Assembly (NCBI RefSeq): GCF_000340475.1
Contig: NZ_CM001792.1
Coordinates: 1,138,659-1,202,658, forward strand
Length of the DNA stretch: 64,000 bases
Reading direction: 5' to 3'
Origin: Oceanobacillus kimchii X50
GTDB lineage: Bacteria; Bacillota; Bacilli; Bacillales; Amphibacillaceae
Positions 47,447-56,371 of this stretch are shown piece by piece; positions within the stretch are counted from its first letter, which is position 1; each line of letters begins with the position of its first letter. Under the pieces are notes generated by a model, which saw only the letters and a program-made list of their open reading frames with translations, ran no database searches and was not told the origin of the DNA. The position numbers and the translations under genes are program-made.

Positions 47447-47530
47447 AAAAAGTCCTCCTCTAAAAGTGAGAAGACAAAATTTAATTGAACTTATAGTCCG
47501 CATGAAGTGTGCTAGGGGAGACTTTTACCC
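47447..47530 (-). terminator. Probable terminator of trpP
   Basis: Minus strand: AAAAGTCTCCCCTA pairs with TAGAGGAGGACTTTT across a loop of about 55 bases, then T6. The long loop lowers certainty. The rest of the 260-base gap is AT-rich and empty. Confidence 0.5.
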
Positions 47531-47569
47531 TTAGAACAAACCACTTCCTAACTGCTTATGGAGTATTGC

Positions 47570-48091
47570 TTATGTGAATGATACATTTACAGAACGTTTT
47601 AAAATGGTTTGCACAATTGGATAAATAATGATCATTATTACAGTGTTAATTATAGTTGCCGGTAAAACAATGGACGCAAATAATGCAAAAAATCCACCTT
47701 CCATTAATCCAATAATAAATAATGTAACACTTAAAAATATAGTACCGCTAATAATTGTACCTACTGCAGTTAATATTGGTGCAACGATTGTGGTTCGGAT
47801 TTTATTTTTTAGTAATAAAAATAAGCATAGAAAGATAAGTGCTGTTATAGGCTTATCAATGATATTTGCAATTTGACCACCTGGTGCTGCTGTCGTTAAA
47901 GCGGATATAAACCCAGTAGCTAATGATAATATCAATACATATTTGATTCTAGGGAATAAAACAATTCCTAAAAACATCATCGCGAGTAACATGTCTGGTT
48001 TTACTCCGAATAACATTGGTGGGACTACAGTGTGCAGTACTGCTCCAATACTTACTAATAATGCTAGTACCACTAATATTCTCGTATTCAT
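47570..48091 (-). CDS. trpP: Tryptophan transporter TrpP
   Basis: A 173-aa, five- to six-helix membrane protein, same length as B. subtilis TrpP (YhaG). Motifs HTVVPPMLFGVKPDMLLAMM and AAPGGQIANIIDKP match the family, probably an ECF-like or secondary tryptophan importer. Its leader carries a run of NAG triplets overlapping the ribosome site (48101-48136), consistent with translational repression by TRAP. Confidence 0.9.
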   Translation of the reverse strand: MNTRILVVLALLVSIGAVLHTVVPPMLFGVKPDMLLAMMFLGIVLFPRIKYVLILSLATGFISALTTAAPGGQIANIIDKPITALIFLCLFLLLKNKIRTTIVAPILTAVGTIISGTIFLSVTLFIIGLMEGGFFALFASIVLPATIINTVIMIIIYPIVQTILKRSVNVSFT

Positions 48092-48100
48092 TTTTCAATC

Positions 48101-48136
48101 TCTCCTCATCTCGTCTATTCTTTACTAATATCTTCC
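48101..48136 (-). promoter_or_regulatory. TRAP-like NAG-repeat leader of trpP
   Basis: The minus-strand leader contains TAG, AAG, TAG, GAG and GAG each separated by exactly two bases, then an abutting GAG. The last triplets are the Shine-Dalgarno GAGGAGAG of trpP. B. subtilis trpP is controlled this way by TRAP with tryptophan. It depends on an mtrB gene elsewhere in the genome. Confidence 0.6.
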
Positions 48137-48247
48137 AACAGTACGCTCATCGTCAGTTGCGAAGAATTAATGATAGTGTAACAAAGAAGTTGTGATATAA
48201 CAAAAAGTTTTAATCAAAAAACGGATGATAATAAAAATAAGCGTAAG

Positions 48248-48340
48248 AAATATACTTAGACTCTTGTGGGAGTGAGACCCCGGAATGCGAAGCATCCGGA
48301 GGCTCGTCAGCAGCCGCTGGATAAGCGGAGTATATTTTTC
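48248..48340. repeat. REP-like repeat (GCATCC family), copy 1
   Basis: Outer arms AAATATACT and AGTATATTT enclose two hairpins: CCGGAATGCGAAGCATCCGG and CAGCCGCTGGATAAGCGG. A degenerate relative is at 12490-12590. It lies in the gap between hit and trpP, where no gene is visible. Similar sequences are widespread between genes of Bacillaceae. Confidence 0.6.
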
Positions 48341-48407
48341 AAGCAAGTTGTCAAAGCTATTCATTTGAATTTAACTTTGAGTAAATACTTTGTCCCAACA
48401 TCTTAAT

Positions 48408-48836
48408 TTAGTTAATATTTTCGTAAATAGTTCTAGCTATTTCTTGTAAATCATCTGAATTATATTCATCGGTGTGTACAGTCCAATTAGGAGAATATCC
48501 ATCTCCTTCTCCATATCGAGGAATGAGATGTAGATGCAAATGAAATACAGATTGTTCTGCAGCTGATTCGTTATTATTTAGTACATTCATACCTAACGGG
48601 TTATAAGATTTCTTAATGGCATTAGCAATAAATGGAATACGTGCAAACAATTCTTTTGCAACCTCTGGAGATGTTTCATAAATATTCTTCGTATGTTCTT
48701 TTGGAATGACCAATGTATGCCCTTTGGTTACTTGGCTAATATCTAAAAAAGCATATACATTATCATCTTCATAGACCTTTGCAGAAGGAATATCTCCTTG
48801 AATAATTTTACAAAAAATGCAATCTTCATGTGACAT
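48408..48836 (-). CDS. hit: HIT-family nucleotide hydrolase Hit
   Basis: A 142-aa histidine-triad protein, nucleotide phosphoramidase/AMP-lysine hydrolase type. His99, His101 and His103 form HLHLHLIPR. A CIFCKI pair of cysteines near the N-terminus may bind zinc. The position beside ecsAB is as in B. subtilis. AAGGAGGTTG ribosome site. Confidence 0.93.
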   Translation of the reverse strand: MSHEDCIFCKIIQGDIPSAKVYEDDNVYAFLDISQVTKGHTLVIPKEHTKNIYETSPEVAKELFARIPFIANAIKKSYNPLGMNVLNNNESAAEQSVFHLHLHLIPRYGEGDGYSPNWTVHTDEYNSDDLQEIARTIYENIN

Positions 48837-48905
48837 ATGAATAACAACCTCCTTTTTCTTTATTGTATAGAGGCTTGTATATAAAAGTAAAGTATTACCA
48901 TATTA

Positions 48906-49160
48906 GTCAATTCCATAATTGCTAAGATTCATTTAAAAAAATAATGTTTTATCGATAGTTATATAATACTGTTCGGATTATAGGCGAACTGGATTTTGAT
49001 TGTAATGGAAGACGGGGATTCCTCCTTAGAAGAGAGTGCTTGAAATTCCACTAAGAAAATATGGCTTCTTTTCCTAGTTAGTTGAAGCTGTACCTGTGAA
49101 AAGCAGCTGTCTGCAATGGGAATCAAACAGTGCAACATTCGGATTTTATGCCGAGATTGA
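48906..49160 (+). repeat. MITE-like repeat, long form, copy b
   Basis: It starts GTCAATTCCATAATTGCTAA and ends near AACATTCGGATTTTATG, the two landmarks of the short element at 52993-53133 (inverse orientation). Its middle is a long imperfect inverted repeat: TTTGATTGTAATGGAAGAC at one side and CTGCAATGGGAATCAAA at the other. The right terminal repeat is lost. From here to ecsA (49161-49627) I see a hairpin at 49173-49211 without a T-run and no gene. Confidence 0.6.
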
Positions 49161-49627
49161 TTTTAAATAAAAGTAGACTATTTGCCACATAATTCAATGT
49201 GACAAATAGTCGTAATGAAGAAATAAGAAACTCATTTTCAATTCATTTCTGTATACCAAGGTTGGTCGTAAATTATATACATAACTTACATTCTCCTTAC
49301 CGAGTACATGCAGATGAAGTAATTCGTGTAAGGATTATCATTTGTCCAACAGAAACACCATCCTAACCGAAATTTAGAGCAATTATCGATTACTAACAAT
49401 TGTCATGTGCAAATACATAACTAAATTAGGTTTTCGATCGTTGACACCTCATTTACGTTTTTAGGTTATTGGAAGTAAGTTTCTTATTTTCTTCTTTTGT
49501 ATTTTGAGCTTTTTCTACGATATTATACATAAATATTTAATTAAATTAGGATAATTGTAGAACGATTGGCTTTGGCATTGGCGTACAATAATGATAAAAT
49601 CGTGTTAAGTATAGAGGAGGGAAAAGG

Positions 49628-50371
49628 GTGAGCACCTTATTACATATTGAAAATTTATTTGGTGGATATACACATAAAAATGTATTACATGGCGTTTCCT
49701 TTAAAGTGAATAGTGGTGAGATTGTTGGATTAATCGGTTTAAATGGAGCTGGTAAAAGTACAACTATTAAACATATTATTGGCTTAATGCAGCCGAAAAA
49801 AGGTGACGTTTTTATACAAGGAAAAACATTTCAGGAAAACCCTGAAGGATATCGTAATCAACTAGCATACATTCCAGAAATGCCTATTTTATACGATGAA
49901 ATGACTTTATATGAACATTTGCGTTTAACTGCAATGGCTTACAATATTGATGAACAGCTGTTTGAAGAAAGATTAGAGCCATTATTAAAAGAATTTCGTA
50001 TGGAGAAAAAACTTCATTGGTTTCCGGTACATTTTTCAAAAGGTATGCGTCAAAAAGTGATGATAATGTGTGCATTTTTAATTGAACCGCCACTTTATAT
50101 TGTGGACGAGCCTTTTGTTGGTCTTGATCCACTAGGCATCCAATCATATTTGAAAATGATGGAGCAAATGAAGGAACAAGGAGCTGGAGTATTGATGTCC
50201 ACTCATATATTAGCAACAGCAGAAAGGTATTGTGATCGATTTGTAATTTTGCATGATGGTAAGTTACGTGCCCAAGGAACGTTGGATGAGTTACGTTCGA
50301 GTTTTAGTATGCCAACAGCTTCTTTAGATGACTTATATGTGCAATTAACAAAGGAAGATAACCATGTTTGA
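49628..50371 (+). CDS. ecsA: ABC transporter ATPase EcsA
   Basis: A 247-aa ATPase of the Ecs system, which affects protein secretion, intramembrane RasP proteolysis, competence and sporulation; the cargo is thought to be peptides. Walker A GLNGAGKST (37-45), signature FSKGMRQK, Walker B LYIVDEPFVGLDP, H-loop MSTHILATAE. GTG start with AGGAGGGA upstream; eight-base overlap with ecsB. A possible promoter (TTTGGC, 18 bases, TAAAAT) lies about 30 bases upstream. Confidence 0.93.
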   Translation: MSTLLHIENLFGGYTHKNVLHGVSFKVNSGEIVGLIGLNGAGKSTTIKHIIGLMQPKKGDVFIQGKTFQENPEGYRNQLAYIPEMPILYDEMTLYEHLRLTAMAYNIDEQLFEERLEPLLKEFRMEKKLHWFPVHFSKGMRQKVMIMCAFLIEPPLYIVDEPFVGLDPLGIQSYLKMMEQMKEQGAGVLMSTHILATAERYCDRFVILHDGKLRAQGTLDELRSSFSMPTASLDDLYVQLTKEDNHV

Positions 50372-51593
50372 CTCTCATCTGTTTTATAAAAATCGATTAT
50401 CTTCTCACATAAAAAATTTAAGTCGTTACTTACGATATATATTTAATGGACATATTGCTTTTGCGATGTTTTTCTTTATATCTGCATCTGCATATTATTA
50501 TCAACAATGGTTAGCAAACTTACCAGAGAACTTTCCAACAGCAATTATAATTGGGATTGTTTTTGGATTACTTGTTAGTTATAGTCCGATTAGAACATTA
50601 CTTCAAGAGCCTGACTTAGTATTTTTAATACCAGCTGAAAAACAAATGAAAAATTATTTTCGTAATAGTTTAATTTATAGCTTTGTTATTCAATTATATT
50701 TAGTTCTGTTGTTTGCTGCTGCACTTGCACCACTTTATTTTGCAACTTTTCCAGAGAGAGAAGGGAGCATGTATTTTACTTCGCTTGCAATTCTTCTATT
50801 GTGGAAAGTTGCCAATTTATTTGCTAATTGGTGGATGCTAAAAGTTCGAGAACCAAGTATACGACGTATTGATTTATTAACAAGAACAATTCTAAACGTA
50901 GTTGTTTTCTATTTTATGGTAGCTGGCAATATGCTTATGACTGTAATTACAGTGAGTTTGTTCATCGTAGTTTTGATTTATGATTTTTGGTATTCCAGTA
51001 AGCAGGCAGGGATATTATGGGATTTGCTTATTGAGAAAGATAATAATCGCATGCAGTCCTTTTATCGAATAGCTAATATGTTTGCTGAGGTTCCTCATTT
51101 GAAAAATAGAGTAAAGCGGAGAAATTGGTTAGTTTCTCTAATTGTGAAGGGTATTCCTTTTTCTAAAGAAGCTACATACTCATATTTATATCGTATTTCT
51201 TTTGTTAGAAGTGGCGATTATGTAGGTATGTATATAAGACTCATTATGATAGGTGGTATTTTTATTTGGATTATGCCTAATAGTTGGATAAAAATACTAT
51301 TTGGTTTATTATTTTTATATTTAAGTACATTCCAAATGATGTCCCTATATCAACATCATCGTACAAATATATGGTTAGATATTTATCCTGTTCCACAGCA
51401 TTTGAAAAGAGACGCAGTACTCTCTATTATTAGACAACTGGGAATAATACAAGCCATTTTATTTTCTTTTTTATTTTTATTTTTAGGAGATTGGCTTGGT
51501 TTTGTAATTATGATGATAGTTGGGGTGATTTTTACAATTACTTTTACGCAAGGGTATATTCGGAGTAAATTTCAACAAACTTCTAATATTTAA
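50364..51593 (+). CDS. ecsB: ABC transporter permease EcsB
   Basis: A 409-aa polytopic membrane protein, length equal to EcsB, with about ten helices. Characteristic segments are HIAFAMFFFISASAYYYQQW and SPIRTLLQEPDLVFLIPAE. It forms the membrane part of the Ecs transporter with EcsA. The ecsC gene that follows in B. subtilis is missing; a terminator comes directly after. Confidence 0.92.
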   Translation: MFDSHLFYKNRLSSHIKNLSRYLRYIFNGHIAFAMFFFISASAYYYQQWLANLPENFPTAIIIGIVFGLLVSYSPIRTLLQEPDLVFLIPAEKQMKNYFRNSLIYSFVIQLYLVLLFAAALAPLYFATFPEREGSMYFTSLAILLLWKVANLFANWWMLKVREPSIRRIDLLTRTILNVVVFYFMVAGNMLMTVITVSLFIVVLIYDFWYSSKQAGILWDLLIEKDNNRMQSFYRIANMFAEVPHLKNRVKRRNWLVSLIVKGIPFSKEATYSYLYRISFVRSGDYVGMYIRLIMIGGIFIWIMPNSWIKILFGLLFLYLSTFQMMSLYQHHRTNIWLDIYPVPQHLKRDAVLSIIRQLGIIQAILFSFLFLFLGDWLGFVIMMIVGVIFTITFTQGYIRSKFQQTSNI

Positions 51594-51601
51594 TTTAAAA
51601 G

Positions 51602-51645
51602 AAACCAAAGGATGCAATTAATCATTTACCATCCTTTGGTTTTTA
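51602..51645. terminator. Terminator of ecsAB
   Basis: AAACCAAAGGATG (51602-51614) pairs with CATCCTTTGGTTT, with T5. It also works for the convergent amidohydrolase. Confidence 0.85.
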
Positions 51646-51737
51646 TGTAAAAAATTTATCCATGAGTTATTTCCATGAGTGTAAAAAGTAGAAATCGGTT
51701 TAAATTATTGCCCAAGTCATTAGAATAATTCGTAATT

Positions 51738-52925
51738 TTAAAATGTATTTGCTTCCTGTTCTTCTTGATATTGCATAAATACGCTGATTAATGTTTTTGC
51801 AGCAGTTGCCATTGCTTTTTCATTGATATCGAATTTTGGATGATGGTGAGGATATGGATTCCCATCTAAATTTGCCCCAGTAAAAAAATAAGCCCCTGGT
51901 TTATTATGAAGATAATAAGCAAAATCTTCACCACCCATAACTGGAGGTGCTTCTTCAGCGGTGTGTATTTCTTTTACTTTTTCACTAGCTTTAAGTATAG
52001 TTTCTGCCTGTTCTTTATGATTAATTAATGGTGGATAACCTTTTATATAATTAAATTCATAGCTTGCCTCATTAGCATCACATTCTCCTTTAAGAATGCG
52101 TTCCATCTCTTGAATTATTTTCTCCTGAACACTACTATCAAAATGTCGAACAGTTCCTACAAGCTTAGCTTGGTCAGCAATAATGTTGAAGGCGCTCCCA
52201 GCTTCAAAAATACCAGTAGTGACTACTGCCGTACTGAGAGGATCTAATCTTCTACTTACAATCTGTTGAAATTTTGTAATGATATCTGCCCCCAATACTA
52301 TTGCGTCTTTCGTTTCATGTGGATATGCACCATGACCGCCTTTACCTTGAATAATGATTTCGTACCGGTCTGCACCCGCCATCATAGCACTTGTCGAGGT
52401 ATGTAGTACTCCTAAAGGAATGGTAGCCCATAAATGAGTACCAAAAACAGCATCAACATGATTAATTGCCCCTGATTCGATGATCGGCTTTGCCCCTCCA
52501 GGAGCATATTCTTCAGCATGCTGATGTAAGAAAATTATGGTGCCTTTTAGTTCTTCTTGATGCTGCTGCATTACTTTAGCCAATACTAGGAGAGTTGCTG
52601 TATGACCATCATGCCCACACGCATGCATAACACCAGGGACTTTTGATTTATATGGAACATTCTTTTCATCTTGGATTGGCAGTCCATCAAAATCCGCTCG
52701 TAATGCAACTATTTTACCTGGTTTTTTTCCTTTTAATGTAGCGATTACCCCATTTCCACCAATGTTTGTTTCATAAGGTATGCCTAATTCTTCATAATAA
52801 TTTGCAATATAAGCTGCAGTTTTTGTTTCTTCAAAGGATAGTTCAGGATATTGATGTAAATATCTTCTTATTTCTACCATTTCATCAAAATGAATATCAA
52901 TTGTATCAAAAATTTTTGTTAACAT
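51738..52925 (-). CDS. M20D amidohydrolase (YhaA-like)
   Basis: A 395-aa metal-dependent amidohydrolase of the N-acyl-amino-acid hydrolase/aminoacylase type. Metal residues: HACGHDGHTA (near 104-113), HQHAEEYAPGGA (near 138) and PPVMGGEDFAYY near the C-terminus; the M20D bridging cysteine is in MHACGHDGH. It probably removes acyl groups from amino acids or peptides. B. subtilis yhaA lies in the same neighbourhood. GGAGCTG ribosome site. Confidence 0.85.
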   Translation of the reverse strand: MLTKIFDTIDIHFDEMVEIRRYLHQYPELSFEETKTAAYIANYYEELGIPYETNIGGNGVIATLKGKKPGKIVALRADFDGLPIQDEKNVPYKSKVPGVMHACGHDGHTATLLVLAKVMQQHQEELKGTIIFLHQHAEEYAPGGAKPIIESGAINHVDAVFGTHLWATIPLGVLHTSTSAMMAGADRYEIIIQGKGGHGAYPHETKDAIVLGADIITKFQQIVSRRLDPLSTAVVTTGIFEAGSAFNIIADQAKLVGTVRHFDSSVQEKIIQEMERILKGECDANEASYEFNYIKGYPPLINHKEQAETILKASEKVKEIHTAEEAPPVMGGEDFAYYLHNKPGAYFFTGANLDGNPYPHHHPKFDINEKAMATAAKTLISVFMQYQEEQEANTF

Positions 52926-52992
52926 TGATGTCAGCTCCTTTTTGTGTTAGTTAACTATGTATTATAACATTATTCTTATTATTTGTTTAAGT

Positions 52993-53133
52993 GAGTCAAT
53001 TTCATAATAGGATATTTTGTATGAAATCCGAATGTTCGCTATTATAATTTCCATTACATACGGACGCTTTTTAGCAAGCACGGCTTCAGCATTTGGTTTT
53101 TTTAGTGAAACTTAGCAATTATGAAATTGACTC
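52993..53133 (-). mobile_element. Complete MITE-like element, short form (copy c)
   Basis: 141 bp bounded by perfect 16-bp terminal inverted repeats: GAGTCAATTTCATAAT at 52993-53008 and its complement at 53118-53133. AAGT stands directly outside both ends (52989-52992 and 53134-53137), a possible 4-bp target duplication. It has no coding capacity. The interior shares TGAAGCCGTGCTTGC and AACATTCGGAT with the longer copies at 48906 and 58082, and its other half with the fragment at 23355. Confidence 0.75.
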
Positions 53134-53193
53134 AAGTATTATTTTTGAGAATTTTTCAAGCGTTGGATTGCTATGCATTGGGTTTCTTTAGAC

Positions 53194-53229
53194 AAAAAAA
53201 TAGTGTAGAAATTATTTCTACACTATTTG
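53194..53229 (-). terminator. Terminator of the ferritin-like gene
   Basis: AAATAGTGTAGAAAT and its complement, a 15-bp stem with a one-base loop; T7 on the minus strand. Confidence 0.85.
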
Positions 53230-53275
53230 GATAGCTAATACATCCAACATATATATTGAAGGGAGGTTACAACAT

Positions 53276-53710
53276 TTAGGAAATTCTAGGGTCTTCTAAA
53301 AGTCGTTCAATTTCTTCCTTATGATGTGTTTCATCAGAAATAAGGTCATCTAATTTAACCACAAGCTCAGTAAATTTTAATTTCTCTGCTTGTAGCTTAC
53401 GTTTTTCGTAACGTTTAATGGTATCTGATTCTGATTGAAGAGCTGCTTTTAATAAATCTGCTACTTCAGTGGGTTGTGGTATGGATGCAGCGGTTGTGGT
53501 TGGTGTCCCACCTAAAGTTTTTATTTTTTCAGAGAGATATAGAGCATGACCGAGTTCATCGTTAATTTCTGATTCAAAAAAAGGCTTTAAGGCTGATCGA
53601 TATAAACCTGTAACTACTGAAGCACTGTACGTATACTGAATTGCTGCAGCGTATTCATTTGCTAAATCTTCATTTAAACCATCAATAAGTTCTTGAACTT
53701 CTTTATCCAT
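53276..53710 (-). CDS. Ferritin-like / bacterioferritin-type protein
   Basis: A 144-aa four-helix bundle. Diiron-type ligands are visible: Glu19 (LANEYAAAIQY), Glu52 and His55 (DELGHALYLSEK), a glutamate pair in the third helix (QSESDTIKRYEKR) and DETHHKEEIE in the fourth. It could store iron or detoxify peroxide; it is not a classical Dps. ATG 53710 follows TAGGAGA; a TTG two codons earlier is possible. Monocistronic. Confidence 0.78.
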   Translation of the reverse strand: MDKEVQELIDGLNEDLANEYAAAIQYTYSASVVTGLYRSALKPFFESEINDELGHALYLSEKIKTLGGTPTTTAASIPQPTEVADLLKAALQSESDTIKRYEKRKLQAEKLKFTELVVKLDDLISDETHHKEEIERLLEDPRIS

Positions 53711-53820
53711 TATCAAGTCTCCTATCTATTTAAAAGTATGATTATGTATAAATAAAATTCCCTATTATATTTTTTTAAAACCCTTTATTAAGGTATGATA
53801 TAAATAGAAGGAGTGAAAGA

Positions 53821-54474
53821 ATGGGAAACAAAAAGATAGGGATTATTTTTTTAACTATATTACTTGTGATTATTGGTATTTGGTCGATACAAGTAACAAT
53901 AGGTATTGTTCCTTTAACAGATCGTCCAACAAGAGAATTTGTAGATAAGTTAAGTAATACTACTATTTCTGATTTGTTTAGAAATATTACCGAATTAGGT
54001 TCTAGTACTTTTCTAATTCCATTTGTGATTGTCATCGCAATCGTTTTATTACTTCTATATAAACATTGGTTTCCAGCACTACTCTTCGTAAGTAGCATAG
54101 TATTAACACATGTTTTAAATGTTGCGATTAAAATGGCTACGACAAGAGAAAGACCAAGCATCTCGGTGGAAGCACATGCGGAAGGGTATAGCTTTCCGTC
54201 TGGTCATTCGATGATTCCAATGGTTTGCTATGGGTTAGTCGCTTACTTTATTGGAAAAAAATTACCATCAAGTACTGCGAAAATTGCCTTTCAAAGTGCT
54301 TGTGGATTACTTGTATTACTCATAGGTATAAGTCGATATGTAATTAATGTTCATTACCTAACCGATGTTATAGCTGGGTTTACGTTAGGCTTCATATTAT
54401 TAATGGGAAGTGTTTATATCCATAAGAAATTTGAACATTCTCCTACTAGAGACGTAGAAAAAAGCAATCCTTAG
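53821..54474 (+). CDS. PAP2-family membrane phosphatase
   Basis: A 217-aa, six-helix protein with the full PAP2 signature: KMATTRERP (motif 1), FPSGHS (motif 2) and SRYVINVHYLTD (motif 3). It acts on lipid phosphates, such as undecaprenyl pyrophosphate or phosphatidylglycerol phosphate, outside the membrane. Located 79 bases before liaFSR, a cell-wall stress system; a role in lipid II carrier recycling similar to BcrC is plausible but inferred. Confidence 0.85.
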   Translation: MGNKKIGIIFLTILLVIIGIWSIQVTIGIVPLTDRPTREFVDKLSNTTISDLFRNITELGSSTFLIPFVIVIAIVLLLLYKHWFPALLFVSSIVLTHVLNVAIKMATTRERPSISVEAHAEGYSFPSGHSMIPMVCYGLVAYFIGKKLPSSTAKIAFQSACGLLVLLIGISRYVINVHYLTDVIAGFTLGFILLMGSVYIHKKFEHSPTRDVEKSNP

Positions 54475-54553
54475 ATGGTTCATGTAATATGCGATACAAA
54501 TTATACTTAGAATCAATCAAACGTAGTTTTCTATTAGGAAAGGGGAACAAGGG

Positions 54554-55288
54554 ATGCGATTTTTAAAATATCTATTTGCAATGATTCTAATCGCGTTTGG
54601 AATGTTGCTTGTATTGAACAATATAGGAGTATATGATTTTCAACTTGGTAGTTCTTGGGGATATATTTATCCTAGTTTCTTTATTGTCTACGGTCTATTT
54701 AGTTTATGGAATTACTTAAGAAAAAAAGGTGGAGGCTGGATGTTTTCATCTTTCCTGATTATTTTCGGAACATTGCTTTTACTTGATAGATTTCAATATA
54801 TTTCGTTTGGTTTTTGGGATGTTTTCCAATTATGGCCATTGTTCATCGTCTATATCGGAGTATCCATTATAAATTCGAAACAAGAAGGATGGAGACAGTA
54901 TTCAAAGGGTGCAACGTATTCTAAAGGTAATTCTCACTTTTCCATAGGAGATTATCAGCAAAAACAGGAGTGGAATTTGGAACCTTTAAACCTAAGAAAT
55001 TTAGCTGGCGATTTTTATTTGGACCTGACGAAAGCATATATTCCTGATAAAACAACACCAATCTCTATTCGTTCTTTAGCAGGAGATGTAACCGTATTGC
55101 TACCAGAGCATATCGATTTTCGAATAGATGCGGCTATAAATGCTGGAGAAATTATCGTGTTGAATGATATAGCTGATGGAATTAATCGAAATATAAATTA
55201 TGAATCAGAAAATTATCCAAACGCGAGTAAGAAAGTTGATTTGTTTATACGCCTAAAAGCAGGTTCCATTCGAGTGGAAAGAATTTAA
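54554..55288 (+). CDS. liaF: Cell-wall stress inhibitor LiaF (VraT-like)
   Basis: 244 aa. Three to four helices in the first 115 residues (FAMILIAFGMLLVLNNIGVY first), then the soluble LiaF-like C-terminal domain of beta repeats (RNLAGDFYLDLTKAYIPD, IRSLAGDVTVLLPEH). LiaF keeps the LiaS kinase off until the envelope is damaged. GGAAAGGGG ribosome site. It is the first gene of liaFSR; liaI and liaH are not upstream here. Confidence 0.88.
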   Translation: MRFLKYLFAMILIAFGMLLVLNNIGVYDFQLGSSWGYIYPSFFIVYGLFSLWNYLRKKGGGWMFSSFLIIFGTLLLLDRFQYISFGFWDVFQLWPLFIVYIGVSIINSKQEGWRQYSKGATYSKGNSHFSIGDYQQKQEWNLEPLNLRNLAGDFYLDLTKAYIPDKTTPISIRSLAGDVTVLLPEHIDFRIDAAINAGEIIVLNDIADGINRNINYESENYPNASKKVDLFIRLKAGSIRVERI

Positions 55289-55300
55289 GGGGGGATTAGA

Positions 55301-56371
55301 ATGCATCAACGTTTAAAAGGAATTCGATTTATATTCATTCGTTCTCATATATTTGTTCTATTCCTCTCTTCATTTATTTTACTTTCCATATTATTGTCGG
55401 TTTATGTTTTATTTGAACCGGAATGGTTAACAACAAAGAGTGTCTTTCTTTTCATTATTTCACATCTACTTATCGGTTTCCCATTAGCTTTTTACGCTGG
55501 GTTTAACGGTAATGGCAATTATTTAAAGACTAGTTTTGATGCTATTACATTATTAATCAAGCAATATGCAAACGGAAATTATCAGTCATCTATTCAACTA
55601 TTAGATAATGGAGATGATGAAATTCACAGGGCGGCTAATTCTTTAAATGAATTAGGAAAGAAATTACAAAATCAAGTGAAATCACTGCAAAAAATGGCGG
55701 ATGAAAAATCAGAATTAGCGAAATCAGCACATAAAACAGCAGTGATTGAAGAAAGGCAGCGAATCGCAAGAGATTTACATGATGCAGTGAGTCAAGAATT
55801 ATTTGCACTCGCAATGTTATCTGAAGCGGCTATAAAACAATTAGATTTAAAACCCGAATTGGCAAAAACGCAAATGCTTGAAGTCTCTCAATCTGCTCAT
55901 CAAGCACAAACAGAAATGAGAGCGTTATTACTTCATTTACGGCCAGTATATTTAAGTGGTGAATCTTTGGTTGAAGGTTTACATAAATTAATTAATGAAT
56001 TAAAACAAAAAAGTAACTTACAGTTTAAGCTCAAATTAGATGATCAACTTGAAATGAAAGAAACGATTGAAGAACATATTTTTCGAATTGTACAAGAATC
56101 TTTATCTAATATATTAAGGCATGCAAACGCAACCGAGGTGTATGTAGAGATTTCGAAAAAATCAGAAGAAATCTTTATTTTAATCGAAGATAACGGTGAA
56201 GGATTTGATATGGCAGAGACTGATGGGAAAAAGACTTCTTATGGATTAAAAACAATGAAAGAGCGTAGTGAAGAAATTGGCGGTACATTTACTGTCCGAT
56301 CTAATATAGATGAAGGTACTTATATACAAATTAGAATACCATATGAAGAGGAACGGAGGAGAAGAATGTGA
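55301..56371 (+). CDS. liaS: Sensor histidine kinase LiaS (VraS-like)
   Basis: A 356-aa intramembrane-sensing kinase. Two helices (about 15-38 and 45-68) with a very short outer loop, a HAMP-like linker, then HisKA_3: His160 in RIARDLHDAVSQELFA is the phosphoacceptor. The ATPase domain has NILRHANA, EDNGEGFDM and GLKTMKER. It responds to lipid II cycle inhibitors such as bacitracin. Stop overlaps the liaR GTG by four bases. Confidence 0.92.
   Translation: MHQRLKGIRFIFIRSHIFVLFLSSFILLSILLSVYVLFEPEWLTTKSVFLFIISHLLIGFPLAFYAGFNGNGNYLKTSFDAITLLIKQYANGNYQSSIQLLDNGDDEIHRAANSLNELGKKLQNQVKSLQKMADEKSELAKSAHKTAVIEERQRIARDLHDAVSQELFALAMLSEAAIKQLDLKPELAKTQMLEVSQSAHQAQTEMRALLLHLRPVYLSGESLVEGLHKLINELKQKSNLQFKLKLDDQLEMKETIEEHIFRIVQESLSNILRHANATEVYVEISKKSEEIFILIEDNGEGFDMAETDGKKTSYGLKTMKERSEEIGGTFTVRSNIDEGTYIQIRIPYEEERRRRM

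Noticed and set aside
48167..48364. 65-codon minus-strand frame between trpP and hit
   Set aside because: It runs through the REP-like hairpins and has no ribosome site; translated repeat, not a gene.
49173..49211. Hairpin with near-perfect arms as a terminator
   Set aside because: No T-run follows on either strand and no gene ends within 300 bases upstream on either side.
49461..49541. Possible 25-codon peptide on the minus strand upstream of ecsA
   Set aside because: No ribosome site before the ATG and no family resemblance; too short to support.
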